Part shown: in pieces, positions 1 through 8,296 of the stretch | Position numbering within the stretch: the first letter of the stretch is position 1 | Layout: every line of letters starts with the position of its first letter | Assembly: GCA_018062085.1 (NCBI GenBank) | Contig: JAGOSY010000007.1 | Span: 62,001-126,000, forward strand | Length of the DNA: 64,000 bases | Direction of reading: 5' to 3' | From: a bacterium | Lineage (GTDB): Bacteria; Cyanobacteriota; Vampirovibrionia; Obscuribacterales; Obscuribacteraceae | Notes under the pieces: model-generated | Database searches by the model: none | Told to the model about the DNA's origin: nothing | Seen by the model: only the letters and a program-made list of their open reading frames with translations | Translations under genes and position numbers: made by a program

Positions 1-1
1 G

Positions 2-868
2 GAGTTGGTAATTGATGCCGAGGCACCAGGCTTTGACATTATTCCCAAACATAAAGGGGCAAAGTTCACCAAGTCTTCTATGAGTGTGCGTTATCTTGAG
101 GCTAGCAAGCAAGACCGCAGTGGCCAGTATCGTCAGTTTCTTGCTTCATGGGCCTTGCGTATGGCTGCAGATGCTCTCTTGAACGATCGGGCCGGTGCTC
201 TCGATAGTGTAATTTTCAATGCCTTTGCTCAGATTTTAGTTCCTGAGACTGGAAAGGACCAGCGCGGCTGCTTGCTCTCTGTTAGAGTCACTCGCGAAGA
301 TTTGGCTAGGCTTGATATTTCTCGGGTTGATAAGATGGCTTGCTTGCGCAAGCTGGGGGCTCGTTTGGGCACCGACTCAGCTGCTGTTTCTATTTATTCA
401 AGCACTCCAATTAGTGCAATACAGCCTTTGCGCACCACTTCAAGCACCAAATACAATATCAAAGAGAATGTTACTGCGGCAGATAGCTCGCTTGATTTAT
501 TGTCTATTGATCCTGTTGAATTCGAGCATCTCATCGCTAGTCTGCTTGTCCGGATGGGTCTTGAAACTCAGCTGACCAAGGCCTCTCATGATGGCGGCAT
601 TGACATTGTCGCTTTAGATAAGCGACCGATTCTTGGTGGCAAAATTGTCATTCAGGCTAAACGGTATAAGCGAACGGTGCCTGTCTCTTGTGTGCGTGAT
701 CTTTATGGTGCCATGCAGCACGAGGGAGCTAGCAAAGCAATTCTTGTTACAACCAGCAAGCTTGGTGCCGACGCCTGGCAGTTTGCCGATGGTAAGCCTT
801 TGCAATTGATTGAAGGGCAACAGCTCGTTGACCTCCTGCGCTTACAAGGCATTCCCGCCCACCTTTAG
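2..868 (+). CDS. Mrr-like restriction endonuclease family protein, 5' end outside the window
   Basis: The frame is open to the left edge, so the true start probably lies upstream. The last ~115 residues look like the Mrr catalytic domain of the PD-(D/E)xK nucleases: a helix with FEHLIASLLVRMG, then HDGGIDIVALD carrying the metal-binding Asp, then IVIQAKRYK, the Q-x-K signature. The first ~170 residues match no domain I recognise. Mrr-type proteins cleave DNA, often modified DNA, and act in defence or DNA quality control. No methyltransferase or specificity subunit is adjacent, so a modification-dependent or housekeeping role is as likely as classical restriction. It converges on the kinase gene with a gap of about 9 bp. 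Confidence 0.8.
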   Translation, partial: ELVIDAEAPGFDIIPKHKGAKFTKSSMSVRYLEASKQDRSGQYRQFLASWALRMAADALLNDRAGALDSVIFNAFAQILVPETGKDQRGCLLSVRVTREDLARLDISRVDKMACLRKLGARLGTDSAAVSIYSSTPISAIQPLRTTSSTKYNIKENVTAADSSLDLLSIDPVEFEHLIASLLVRMGLETQLTKASHDGGIDIVALDKRPILGGKIVIQAKRYKRTVPVSCVRDLYGAMQHEGASKAILVTTSKLGADAWQFADGKPLQLIEGQQLVDLLRLQGIPAHL

Positions 869-877
869 AGCCTTATT

Positions 878-1819
878 TTAGAATTTGTACAGGTCTTTCA
901 AGGCTTGCCGCAGTTGGCTGACTGAGAGCCACCTAGCTTCTCTTTCTTTTTCAAGGCATTTCATAATGATGTCGTTCAATTCTTGCGAGACCAAGCCATC
1001 ACCTTTGCCGATAGGGAGAGTGACTGGCTTTTCATAGAGGTGCATGGCAAAAGTATGGACAGCGCTTTCACCTTTAAATGGTGGCTCGCCCTTGAGCATT
1101 TCGTAGTACATGCAACCGAGTGAATAGATGTCTGAGCGCTGATCTACTTCTTGGCCTTTGCATTGTTCGGGGCTCATATAAAGCGGGCTGCCAAAGACAA
1201 ACCCGGGCTGGGTTAGCTCAGCTGGTTTCTTGTCGTGACGGGCGCTGCACTTAGCTATGCCAAAATCAAGCAGTTTGACATGCTGCGAATAAGGCCCGGG
1301 ATAAGACTTGTCATCATCGCTTAGCTCGTCAATTACCATGACATTGCTTGGCTTGATATCGCGGTGCACGATGCCCCGTTCGTGGGCAAATTGCAAACCT
1401 TCAATTACTCCAGCGACGAGGCGATAAGCGAGATTTTCTGAAAGCTTATAACGCTGATCGAGAATATCATCGAGACCATAACCGGAGAGGTGTTCGAGCA
1501 CAAGATAGGGCACGGGATCAGCGCCCGGTCGAAACTGCGGGGCGAGACCCTCTGTTTGATTGGAGAGAAGGCCGAACGAATACATATGGACAATATTGGG
1601 ATGATTCAAATGATTGATAATGGCCGCCTCGCGCTTGAAGCGTTCACGGCTCTCGTCGGTGTCTGAATAATCGGAGTGCAGAACTTTGACGGCTACAGGA
1701 AAGCCCGCTGTCTCATGGTGCCCTTTGTAGACTGTGCTAAGTCCGCCCCGTCCAATCACGCTTTCAAGCTTGAAGCGCTTTTCGAGTACAGCGCCCACTA
1801 GCTTGTCGCCGCTTTCCAT
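878..1819 (-). CDS. Soluble Ser/Thr protein kinase (PknB/Hanks type)
   Basis: A complete kinase domain fills the ~313 residues: glycine loop IGRGGLSTVY, VAVKVL with the ATP-binding Lys, catalytic loop HRDIKPSN, metal-binding DFGIAK, and GSPLYMSPEQ in the activation segment. There is no membrane segment or sensor domain, unlike the other three kinases in this window. I start at the ATG at 1819, which has an AAGG site just upstream; a TTG at 1849 would overlap the preceding gene. It is the last gene of a minus-strand run with TadE/TadG-like genes, so it may be co-transcribed with them and act on that surface system, but this is inference. Substrates cannot be read from sequence. Confidence 0.93.
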   Translation of the reverse strand: MESGDKLVGAVLEKRFKLESVIGRGGLSTVYKGHHETAGFPVAVKVLHSDYSDTDESRERFKREAAIINHLNHPNIVHMYSFGLLSNQTEGLAPQFRPGADPVPYLVLEHLSGYGLDDILDQRYKLSENLAYRLVAGVIEGLQFAHERGIVHRDIKPSNVMVIDELSDDDKSYPGPYSQHVKLLDFGIAKCSARHDKKPAELTQPGFVFGSPLYMSPEQCKGQEVDQRSDIYSLGCMYYEMLKGEPPFKGESAVHTFAMHLYEKPVTLPIGKGDGLVSQELNDIIMKCLEKEREARWLSVSQLRQALKDLYKF

Positions 1820-1830
1820 TGTTATAAGCC

Positions 1831-2352
1831 TTATCTGTTCTTGAGCCAAGTAATGTTCACTTTTGTTCCTTTGCTAACAGGATCTAGCATGCAAAAGACC
1901 TTGATTCCTTGCTTCTCTTTCTCGCCATCGAGCATCAAGAATTGACCTTGCTTGCCCAGTTTGGCAATTAACTTTGGCGAGGCAACATTGAGGGTCCAAC
2001 CTGCTCCTCTTAACTTTGTCTGATACCACTGAAATACAGTTTCTAGGGGGTCTTTTGTGGTTATGCCGACTGTTGCCGTGGGGGACCCTTTAGTCGAATT
2101 GATAAAACTGGTGCTAACAACATTACTAGTGTATGGTGGCACGGGGAAGTTAATGGGAATTTGCGAGCTGATATTGACGTGAGCAGCTGCCAAAACAGAG
2201 TCATATTTTTGTTTGGCGATTTTGAGGTTTTGAGCAGCAGTAGCTGGGTCTGACTTCGGTTTGTCCTGGGCTAAGGCTTTAGCTGTTGTTGCTAACTCTA
2301 ATAGCAACAGGCCTGCGGCAGCTATTAAAATTGTGATTGATTTGGGCTTCAA
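1831..2352 (-). CDS. Secreted hypothetical protein in the Tad-like cluster
   Basis: About 173 residues with an N-terminal signal peptide (KPKSITILIAAAGLLLLE, likely cut after an AKALA-type site). The mature part has a QNLKIAKQKYDSVL helix and a compact domain containing TKDPLETVFQWYQTKLRGAGW, a pattern typical of small periplasmic domains that handle a pseudo-substrate difference between two states. I recognise no named family. The start is the TTG at 2352 because an AAGGAAG ribosome site lies just before it and the preceding gene stops at 2367; any longer reading would overlap that gene by over 100 bp. Position between the TadG-like gene and the kinase suggests one operon. Confidence 0.7.
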   Translation of the reverse strand: MKPKSITILIAAAGLLLLELATTAKALAQDKPKSDPATAAQNLKIAKQKYDSVLAAAHVNISSQIPINFPVPPYTSNVVSTSFINSTKGSPTATVGITTKDPLETVFQWYQTKLRGAGWTLNVASPKLIAKLGKQGQFLMLDGEKEKQGIKVFCMLDPVSKGTKVNITWLKNR

Positions 2353-2366
2353 TGTAGTCTTCCTTT

Positions 2367-4067
2367 TTAGAACGGATTGCAGACACCGACCGTGTGAACT
2401 TCGCTCCAGCGCTTCACTCTGATGTCGCCGAGGGAACCATTGAAGCCCGTGCCGGGCTTCCAGTATACGTCTTTGTCCCATAGTACCCAGCTCCAGTTTG
2501 CGCCCGGAGTGGGTGAACAGAAGATTACTGGAGTTGGTACGTGGGGCAGCGGTATGCCCCCTGGCATGAAGGCATCGTCAATAATCTTGGTTTCGTTACC
2601 GTCTGGGGTGTTGTTAATTATGGCTGGCATCCACAATGGTGCCAAAATCTGGGCTAGATTCTTAGGCTGACACTCAAGTGTTTCGCCATCTCTGCTAAAT
2701 AAGTAAAAGTCTTTCTCGCCAGCAATCAGCCAGGCTCTTGTTAATGCAGATCCTAAGACCGAGTGCAGCTTTGCCGGTGTAATTGTGACACCAGGTTTAC
2801 TGAGCATTTCGTTGGCGCGATTGACCATATAGCCTTCAACTTTAGCGGTGTCGCCTGGCGGCGGTCCAAATATAACTTCATCTAATGACCGTCCGACAAT
2901 GTCTAGACCGATCATTTGTGCTGGTGGACTAACCAGGGTGCATAGCACCCCACCCCCTGGCATGGGCGTGCCGGTCATGCTTTTCGGTGAGTCATTAAAG
3001 TCATAGGTTTGAGGGGCGCCAAATTCAACTTTGAATGGCGGCAGTGGATAGAAATACCAGTGACATTTCATTTCATCAACTTTGATGTGCAAAAACGAAT
3101 GTGGTGCCGCTAGTTTGTAGGGGTGTCGGGGGTTGCTCAAGACCCAAGACATTGCTGTCTCGGCTGTAGCACCAGGGTTCTTCGCTTCGGCATCGACTGA
3201 AAAGGCGTTAGGAATTGGCTTTGCCCAAGTAATTGGAATGGCACTCTGTTTAGCGGCATTGAATGTGGTGCCTGATACCAGGTGGGGTTTGTCGTCCCAC
3301 TTGAAGGGCACTTGCCAGAATTTGCGATCGAGCACATCGATTGGCGTGTAACCTTTCAAGAAATAAGTGTTTGCAACGGCGCCTGGTAACGGTGTTCTAG
3401 TGCATTTTGTACTGCTGCCGGCCGGTAGGCTATAACCTGGAGGTAGGTAGAAATTGTCAGAAGGAGAACCTGTCAATTCTATGTTGCTTTCTGCGTCTCT
3501 ATCCATTAATGATGTTTGCCAGCCTGGACCCGGGCGCACCTGTGCACTTGAATTAACGCCAATCATTCTTGTTGAGTTTTTAGTCGAAATATCGGTGAAG
3601 AATCCATGTAGGTTGGTGGCGGTAGTTAGTTTGTCGGCTAGGGCGTCGCTCAAATCTTGAGCTGCGCCGGCAGCACTGCTAGCATTGCCCACACCGTTAC
3701 CAGCATTGCCATCCATACTTGCCGCTCTCGCATTAATCGCCATGAGCATGGCTTTAGACCAAACCCGGTTAATTCTATTGAGATTGACTTTGCCATCACC
3801 AATTATGTTGTTGTTGAATGAGTCATTGGTGCAGTCGAAGAAACATTTCTGGTTGTCTGCTAGAGATAGCGTCACGCTTGGTTCGTGTAGCGCTTCTTTG
3901 CCAACACTTAAGGCACCAGCATCTGTGGCGTTTTTGGTTTCTCTTTGGCCGCCCATGTATAGGCAGATGATGATAAAGCCGATTCCAAGCACCATGAGTG
4001 TTAACGCTAGTACTGCAGCAAAGGCTGTAACTGAGCCTCGTTTGCCTCGTCTCTCCACTGTGCTCAT
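2367..4067 (-). CDS. TadG-like pseudopilin/pilus-assembly membrane protein
   Basis: 566 residues. The N-terminus, RRGKRGSVTAFAAVLALTLMVLG, is a short basic stretch followed by one long hydrophobic segment, the arrangement of the putative Flp pilus-assembly TadE/G-like family. The remaining ~520 residues are predicted to be outside the membrane and are rich in Pro, Gly and Asn. It lies directly downstream of two TadE-like genes in the same orientation. Tad systems build adhesive Flp pili, but no TadA ATPase, prepilin peptidase or secretin is in the window, so only the minor-pilin part of such a system is visible. The start ATG follows an AAGG-type site. Confidence 0.75.
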   Translation of the reverse strand: MSTVERRGKRGSVTAFAAVLALTLMVLGIGFIIICLYMGGQRETKNATDAGALSVGKEALHEPSVTLSLADNQKCFFDCTNDSFNNNIIGDGKVNLNRINRVWSKAMLMAINARAASMDGNAGNGVGNASSAAGAAQDLSDALADKLTTATNLHGFFTDISTKNSTRMIGVNSSAQVRPGPGWQTSLMDRDAESNIELTGSPSDNFYLPPGYSLPAGSSTKCTRTPLPGAVANTYFLKGYTPIDVLDRKFWQVPFKWDDKPHLVSGTTFNAAKQSAIPITWAKPIPNAFSVDAEAKNPGATAETAMSWVLSNPRHPYKLAAPHSFLHIKVDEMKCHWYFYPLPPFKVEFGAPQTYDFNDSPKSMTGTPMPGGGVLCTLVSPPAQMIGLDIVGRSLDEVIFGPPPGDTAKVEGYMVNRANEMLSKPGVTITPAKLHSVLGSALTRAWLIAGEKDFYLFSRDGETLECQPKNLAQILAPLWMPAIINNTPDGNETKIIDDAFMPGGIPLPHVPTPVIFCSPTPGANWSWVLWDKDVYWKPGTGFNGSLGDIRVKRWSEVHTVGVCNPF

Positions 4068-4104
4068 TGGCCTTGATCCTCCAGAAATGCTTCAAATTAA
4101 TATT

Positions 4105-4506
4105 TTACTGTGGTATCTCGGAGCCGACGATTGGCTCTACATCGCCGGCCTTAAATTTGTAGCCGGCGAAGCCTGGAACCGGTACTGGTAATTTAACTTC
4201 CATTATTGTTACTACCGTCACTGAGCCAACACCTTTGGCCGGATAGTCAAATTCACTGATTTCAAGACTTTTTACGATGGCTGATGCCTGAAAGCTTGCC
4301 AATGCTTTCAGTGCCGCGGCGTGGGCGGCAGCGCCAGTAGGTTGGTTGGCTGCCGCTCTGGCTGCGTTTTTTGCAGCAGTATCGTTCATTGAATTGGCGA
4401 TAATCATGACCGTTAAGTCAAGGAGAAAAAGAGCGATAGGAACTAAAATTGTTGCGGCCAGAATGGCTTCTATTAGGCCACTTCCGCGCTTCGCTCTGTT
4501 TCTCAT
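4105..4506 (-). CDS. TadE-like minor pseudopilin
   Basis: About 133 residues. The N-terminus RNRAKRGSGLIEAILAATILVPIALFLLDL has the basic stretch, a Gly before a Glu-containing hydrophobic helix, and the length of TadE-type pseudopilins. The rest is a small extracytoplasmic domain with the segment AAKNAARAAANQPTGAAAHAAA. I chose the ATG at 4506 because it has an AGGAGA site about 8 bp upstream; the upstream ATG at 4551 overlaps the previous gene and has a weak site. It sits between another TadE-like gene and the TadG-like gene. Confidence 0.75.
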   Translation of the reverse strand: MRNRAKRGSGLIEAILAATILVPIALFLLDLTVMIIANSMNDTAAKNAARAAANQPTGAAAHAAALKALASFQASAIVKSLEISEFDYPAKGVGSVTVVTIMEVKLPVPVPGFAGYKFKAGDVEPIVGSEIPQ

Positions 4507-4540
4507 TGCCGGTTTTTTCTCCTGCGTCTCTACTGGCCTT

Positions 4541-5032
4541 TTATGGTGCATAGTCTGGGTTTTCCATTTGGCGCTCTGAGCTAAGTTGGATAGTCATTGG
4601 GCCGTTGAGCCCAGGCACGTTCAAGACAGGCAATGGAATTGTTAGAAAAGGACTACCAACCACAGTGGTTCTTACCATGACAATGCGGTCTGTTACTTTA
4701 TCCGGGCCGGTTTGTCCGTCGCGATAGAAAATCTCAGTCTGGGGATAGCCTTGTACCTTCACTAGGTGTCCCATCCCCGCTAACCATTGGTCGGGAATGC
4801 CTTTGCGTACGACCCCGGCTGGATTTTCAGTGTCAATTTTCTGAAGCAGCGAAGCTTCATGTACTTGGTTGTAGTTGAGAACCATACAAAGGCCGTAGGA
4901 GACAAGCACTGCAAGCATGTCTAAGAGGGGAAAGAAGAAGCAAATTAATAGTATGCTCAGGGCCGGGGCAAATTCAACTATTGAATTGCCGTGCGCCCGG
5001 CGTGTCTGTTTTTTTAGTCTGAGCTTGTTCAT
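4541..5032 (-). CDS. TadE-like minor pseudopilin
   Basis: About 163 residues. A basic N-terminus (NKLRLKKQTRRAHGNS) leads into IVEFAPALSILLICFFFPLLDMLAVLVS, a TadE-like Gly-x-x-x-V-E-F junction with one membrane helix; the C-terminal ~100 residues are extracytoplasmic. It is the first gene of the five-gene minus-strand run and faces away from the KTML-repeat gene, with 150 bp between them that presumably hold both promoters. An upstream GTG at 5050 is possible, but the ATG at 5032 has a purine-rich AGAGAGAGAGA just before it. Confidence 0.72.
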   Translation of the reverse strand: MNKLRLKKQTRRAHGNSIVEFAPALSILLICFFFPLLDMLAVLVSYGLCMVLNYNQVHEASLLQKIDTENPAGVVRKGIPDQWLAGMGHLVKVQGYPQTEIFYRDGQTGPDKVTDRIVMVRTTVVGSPFLTIPLPVLNVPGLNGPMTIQLSSERQMENPDYAP

Positions 5033-5185
5033 TCTCTCTCTCTGCTTCACAGGCCGGGCATCTCTTGATGTGGCGCATACCTAATATACGCAGTGTCTGC
5101 AAATTTTAGAGGGCGGCGAGATTAGAATTTTGGATTACGGTATTATGGTTGTCGGTAGTGCTAGGTTGGGCAAAAGGCTCTAATC

Positions 5186-6529
5186 ATGACTGAAGATTCC
5201 GCAGACGAACCGACTCAAGATTCTGGCTCTAAGCCGCAGCCTGCCACGGGTGAAAAGCCTAGAAGAGTGCCAAAGACCATGCTCTTTGATGTTCCTACGG
5301 CCGAAGCTATTGAGGCCTATGCCGCAGCGGCTGCCTCACAACACCACGACGCACCAGCAAGCACTAGTGAAGACGCAATTAATACTGAGAAAGTTCTTCC
5401 TGTTGATAGTCAACCAGTCAGTGCTGAGGAGCTTGAGAAAAAAAGGCAAGTGGCGCAAAAACAATCGGCCAGACGGGTTGCCAAGACCCTCCTCTTTGGT
5501 GAGATCAATCTTGATGCTGTCAAACAAGCCGCTCAAGCTGCTTCTGTTGAGGCTAATCTAATCTCTGTTGAGGCGCAGCCTGCTGCTCCCGTGAGTGTTC
5601 CTCGTGAGAAAAGAGTGCGGAAAATTGCTAAGACTCTGCAAGAGTCTGCACTTGGGAGCTTTGGCCAAGAACAGTTGCATCCGGCCCCGGCAGAAGTTGA
5701 GTCGACTCATATATCTCGGCCAGAGGCTCTGTCCGAAGCGGTGCCAGAAGCTTTAACGGATGGGAGTGTCAAGCCTAAGCGGCAGCACTTTGTGGCCAAA
5801 ACTATGCTTGACCACAGTATTTTGTGGGATACCGTTTCTAAGTTCGAAGCAAAAATGGAAGAGCGGGTGGCCGAGCAGATGCTCGAACGTGCTAACGAGC
5901 CAATCAAGCCATTTATTCCAATTGTCTGTAAAAAACAGGCTACTCCTTGTGCCTTCACCTGGGACGACCCCGATACCAGAGAACGCTTTCGCTATTGCGA
6001 CCTTTGCAAGACGCCGGTTTATAACTTTACTGGTCTGGAACAGCCAGAGGCAGACGAGTTGATTTTTCAGCGGGAAAATCGCCGCAATGCCACGCTTTAC
6101 AAGCGCGCCGACGGTAAGTATATGACTGTCAATTGCCCTGTGGAAGTGAAGCGTAAGCGAGACATGGTGTTCATGTCTTTGGGCGGTGTTCTCTTATTTG
6201 CCGCTGCTATTGCTTTTATGATTTGGATGCCTCGCCCGCCCAAGCCTGAGCCTAAAGCTGTGGTTGAGGACAGGCCTGCCGCCGTAACTACCGGTTCGAG
6301 CACAAGTACTGGTCCTCGGCAGCCAAGTCCACCGCCGGCCGGTAGTGATGATGGCTCCTTCCGTATGGTCAATGGACAGCGGGTTTATCCTGCTGGGTCT
6401 AGTCCAGGACCTAGTGCTGGAACTGCACCTGTCAATTTTCCACCGCCAGTGCAAGCCCCTGCTGCTACTACCGATGCCGATGAAAGTGGCCAGTTCTGGC
6501 AATACGATAGCCCGCCGGGTCAGCGCTAG
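5186..6529 (+). CDS. Membrane-anchored protein with four repeated K-T-[ML]-L motifs and a Cys-rich region
   Basis: 447 residues, no named family recognised. The N-terminal half is acidic and Ala/Glu-rich and carries four copies of a basic/hydrophobic-x-K-T-[ML]-L motif with Thr at about residues 31, 101, 150 and 206 (RRVPKTMLF, RRVAKTLLF, KIAKTLQE, FVAKTMLD). Then come Cys pairs, including CDLC, suggesting a zinc-binding region at about 248-320, one membrane helix (VFMSLGGVLLFAAAIAFMIWM) and a Pro/Ser/Gly-rich tail. The basic-x-x-x-K-T pattern in otherwise disordered sequence looks like repeated phosphorylation or docking sites. A stand-alone FHA gene, whose product should bind phosphothreonine, converges on it 35 bp away, and a kinase gene lies about 3.4 kb upstream. 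The link is inference. Confidence 0.72.
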   Translation: MTEDSADEPTQDSGSKPQPATGEKPRRVPKTMLFDVPTAEAIEAYAAAAASQHHDAPASTSEDAINTEKVLPVDSQPVSAEELEKKRQVAQKQSARRVAKTLLFGEINLDAVKQAAQAASVEANLISVEAQPAAPVSVPREKRVRKIAKTLQESALGSFGQEQLHPAPAEVESTHISRPEALSEAVPEALTDGSVKPKRQHFVAKTMLDHSILWDTVSKFEAKMEERVAEQMLERANEPIKPFIPIVCKKQATPCAFTWDDPDTRERFRYCDLCKTPVYNFTGLEQPEADELIFQRENRRNATLYKRADGKYMTVNCPVEVKRKRDMVFMSLGGVLLFAAAIAFMIWMPRPPKPEPKAVVEDRPAAVTTGSSTSTGPRQPSPPPAGSDDGSFRMVNGQRVYPAGSSPGPSAGTAPVNFPPPVQAPAATTDADESGQFWQYDSPPGQR

Positions 6530-6564
6530 CTAGCGCTGACCGATCCCTTTTACCAATTGTGACT

Positions 6565-6873
6565 TTATTCGATGCGGAAGGTCGTGCGACCAATCTTGAT
6601 AATGTCATTAGGCGCCAACTGATAGGGAGTTGAAATCAACTTGTCGTTAACGGTTGTGCCATTGCTGCTCATCAAATCTTCTAACCACCAGCGGCCTTGA
6701 TCCCAATAAATCTTGGCATGATCAGCTGAAGCATAACCATCTTCTGGCAAGATTACTTGGTTTTCTGGGGCACGGCCTAAGTTTATGGTCGGTCCTGACA
6801 ATGTATAACTTTCGTTGGTCGTCAAGTTTAAGAGTACCGGGAGGCGGCCTGCTTGAGGAGGATTTGATGACAT
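6565..6873 (-). CDS. Stand-alone FHA domain protein
   Basis: 102 residues, essentially one FHA domain and nothing else. The signature is complete: INLGRAPENQVILP, then SADHAKIYWDQGRWWLEDLMSSNGTTVN, supplying the Gly-Arg, Ser/His and Asn-Gly-Thr positions of the phosphothreonine pocket. FHA domains bind phosphothreonine peptides made by Hanks-type kinases. As a single-domain cytoplasmic protein it would act as an adaptor. It converges with the KTML-repeat gene, and four Ser/Thr kinases are encoded in the window. The start ATG has an AGGA site about 9 bp upstream. Confidence 0.9.
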   Translation of the reverse strand: MSSNPPQAGRLPVLLNLTTNESYTLSGPTINLGRAPENQVILPEDGYASADHAKIYWDQGRWWLEDLMSSNGTTVNDKLISTPYQLAPNDIIKIGRTTFRIE

Positions 6874-6937
6874 TTTCTATCGTTCCTGATGACAACTGCG
6901 AGCATTTGCTTACTCTACTTCTTCTGCCTATTGTAGA

Positions 6938-7492
6938 TCATAGAAAAGTCGAATTTGGCCAGTCATTTTTTAAGGCAGCAAAGATAACATCGTCCACCCA
7001 TGTATCTTTGATCCACAGGCTTTTGACAAAGTGTCCTTCTTGCCTCAGGCCAACTCGTTGCATTAGGGCCATAGAGGCCAGGTTGCGCGGGTCGACCGAG
7101 GCGGTGACGCGATGCTTTCCTAACTTATTTAGAAGTAGGTTAAGTAAGGCTGATAAAGCTTCTTTACCGTAGGCTTTGTTTTGATATTGGGGATGAATGG
7201 TGATACCAATTTCGGCTAGTCTTGAATCAGTGCTATTAATCTGTATTCCGAGATCGCCAATCAGCTTTTGATTTTCTTTGAGGGTGATACCAACTTGATA
7301 CCACTCGCCGGTGGCATTGAAATTTTCTGGTTTTAGGGCTCTAATCAGTTCGTTCACTTGTTCAAGCGACTGGGGATGCCAGCTCTGGAAACGCGCTACT
7401 TCTACTTTTGAGCGATACGCATGCATGGCTGCGGCATCAGCAGTGGTGAGGCTGCGAATAATTAGACGCTCGGTTTTTAGCTCATAAAACAT
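6938..7492 (-). CDS. GNAT-family N-acetyltransferase (RimJ/RimL-like)
   Basis: About 184 residues, full length for the family. The N-terminus LKTERLIIRSLTTADAAAMHAYR is typical of the RimJ/RimL-type branch. EIGITIHPQYQNKAYGKEALSALL holds the acetyl-CoA pyrophosphate-binding Q/R-x-x-G-x-[GA]-like segment (here QNKAYG, a slight departure), and ASVDPRNLASMALMQRVGLRQEGHFV is the usual C-terminal part. It likely moves acetyl from acetyl-CoA to an amine on a protein terminus or small molecule; substrate unknown. The start is the ATG at 7492, one codon inside a TTG. It follows a membrane-protein gene with a gap of a few bases, suggesting one transcript. Confidence 0.88.
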   Translation of the reverse strand: MFYELKTERLIIRSLTTADAAAMHAYRSKVEVARFQSWHPQSLEQVNELIRALKPENFNATGEWYQVGITLKENQKLIGDLGIQINSTDSRLAEIGITIHPQYQNKAYGKEALSALLNLLLNKLGKHRVTASVDPRNLASMALMQRVGLRQEGHFVKSLWIKDTWVDDVIFAALKNDWPNSTFL

Positions 7493-7500
7493 CAATATAG

Positions 7501-8094
7501 TTATAGCAAGCCTTTGATCTGCAATTGAAATTTCTTTTGCTGGCTTGAAGAGAGCGAACGTTTTTGCTTGTGATTAACCGTTGAGTAGCTATTATTAATT
7601 GTATGGTGCGAGGCAATGACAGCTGTTGGGGCGGTCTTAGCCTGGAGTTGCAGGGCTAAGCCTAGCACCAATACTAGAGCAGCCAAGCTGGCACTATAGA
7701 GCCCAGCTAATCTTGCTTGCGGCGGGGACATGATCATAGAGAAACCACGCTCAGCCAAGCGGGCACTAAACAAGAAGACACTCTTTGTAAGAAAAAGGAG
7801 GTTCTCAAGCGATGCCTTGATGCGGTTGCGGCCTTGCATGTGGCGCAGCTTTTTGCCCGGTACATGCACCACTCTTATTGGTGAATTGCCACTGATGAAA
7901 TTTTTCAGTATGTATTGAGGCGACTTGAACTCAAGGGTCTGAATCTTATAGCCCCTTTCTTGTTCTTCCATCTGGTACTGACGCAGCATGCCAGCTTGGG
8001 TTTTAATGTTCATTCTCATAGCAAACCATTTCTGTTCCCTCGGGTCTTGTTCTCGTTGGTGTTGTTCTTTATTCTGATAAGCATAATTTGTCAT
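7501..8094 (-). CDS. Hypothetical single-span membrane protein
   Basis: About 197 residues, no family recognised. The first ~110 residues are polar and rich in Gln, Arg and Lys (NKEQHQREQDPREQKW). One strong hydrophobic helix follows at about residues 130-150 (LAGLYSASLAALVLVLGLALQL), then a Ser/Lys/Gln-rich tail of about 50 residues. The basic cytoplasmic part suggests a partner-binding or nucleic-acid-facing role, but this is speculation. The start ATG at 8094 has a GGAGG site 4-5 bp upstream, much better than the alternative 45 bp further up. It probably shares a transcript with the acetyltransferase gene. Confidence 0.6.
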   Translation of the reverse strand: MTNYAYQNKEQHQREQDPREQKWFAMRMNIKTQAGMLRQYQMEEQERGYKIQTLEFKSPQYILKNFISGNSPIRVVHVPGKKLRHMQGRNRIKASLENLLFLTKSVFLFSARLAERGFSMIMSPPQARLAGLYSASLAALVLVLGLALQLQAKTAPTAVIASHHTINNSYSTVNHKQKRSLSSSQQKKFQLQIKGLL

Positions 8095-8296
8095 TTTGCC
8101 TCCATCAATTCGCCAATGAAGCAGATATCGATGATACATAGAACTTGTGATCCGCTCGTGTGTAATTGATAGGCAAGACCCAAACAGGTATTGCTATGCA
8201 AGGGTTATTTCGAATTCGCTTATCAGTCTGTGATTGTTGTTTTTTTGCTGTCTAACAATACTGCTGGTGGTGTCAGCCTACTTCTCCAGCTGGTGG

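Noticed and set aside
2-868. Restriction-modification system
   Set aside because: No methyltransferase or specificity gene is next to the Mrr-like gene within the window; the left neighbour is out of view.
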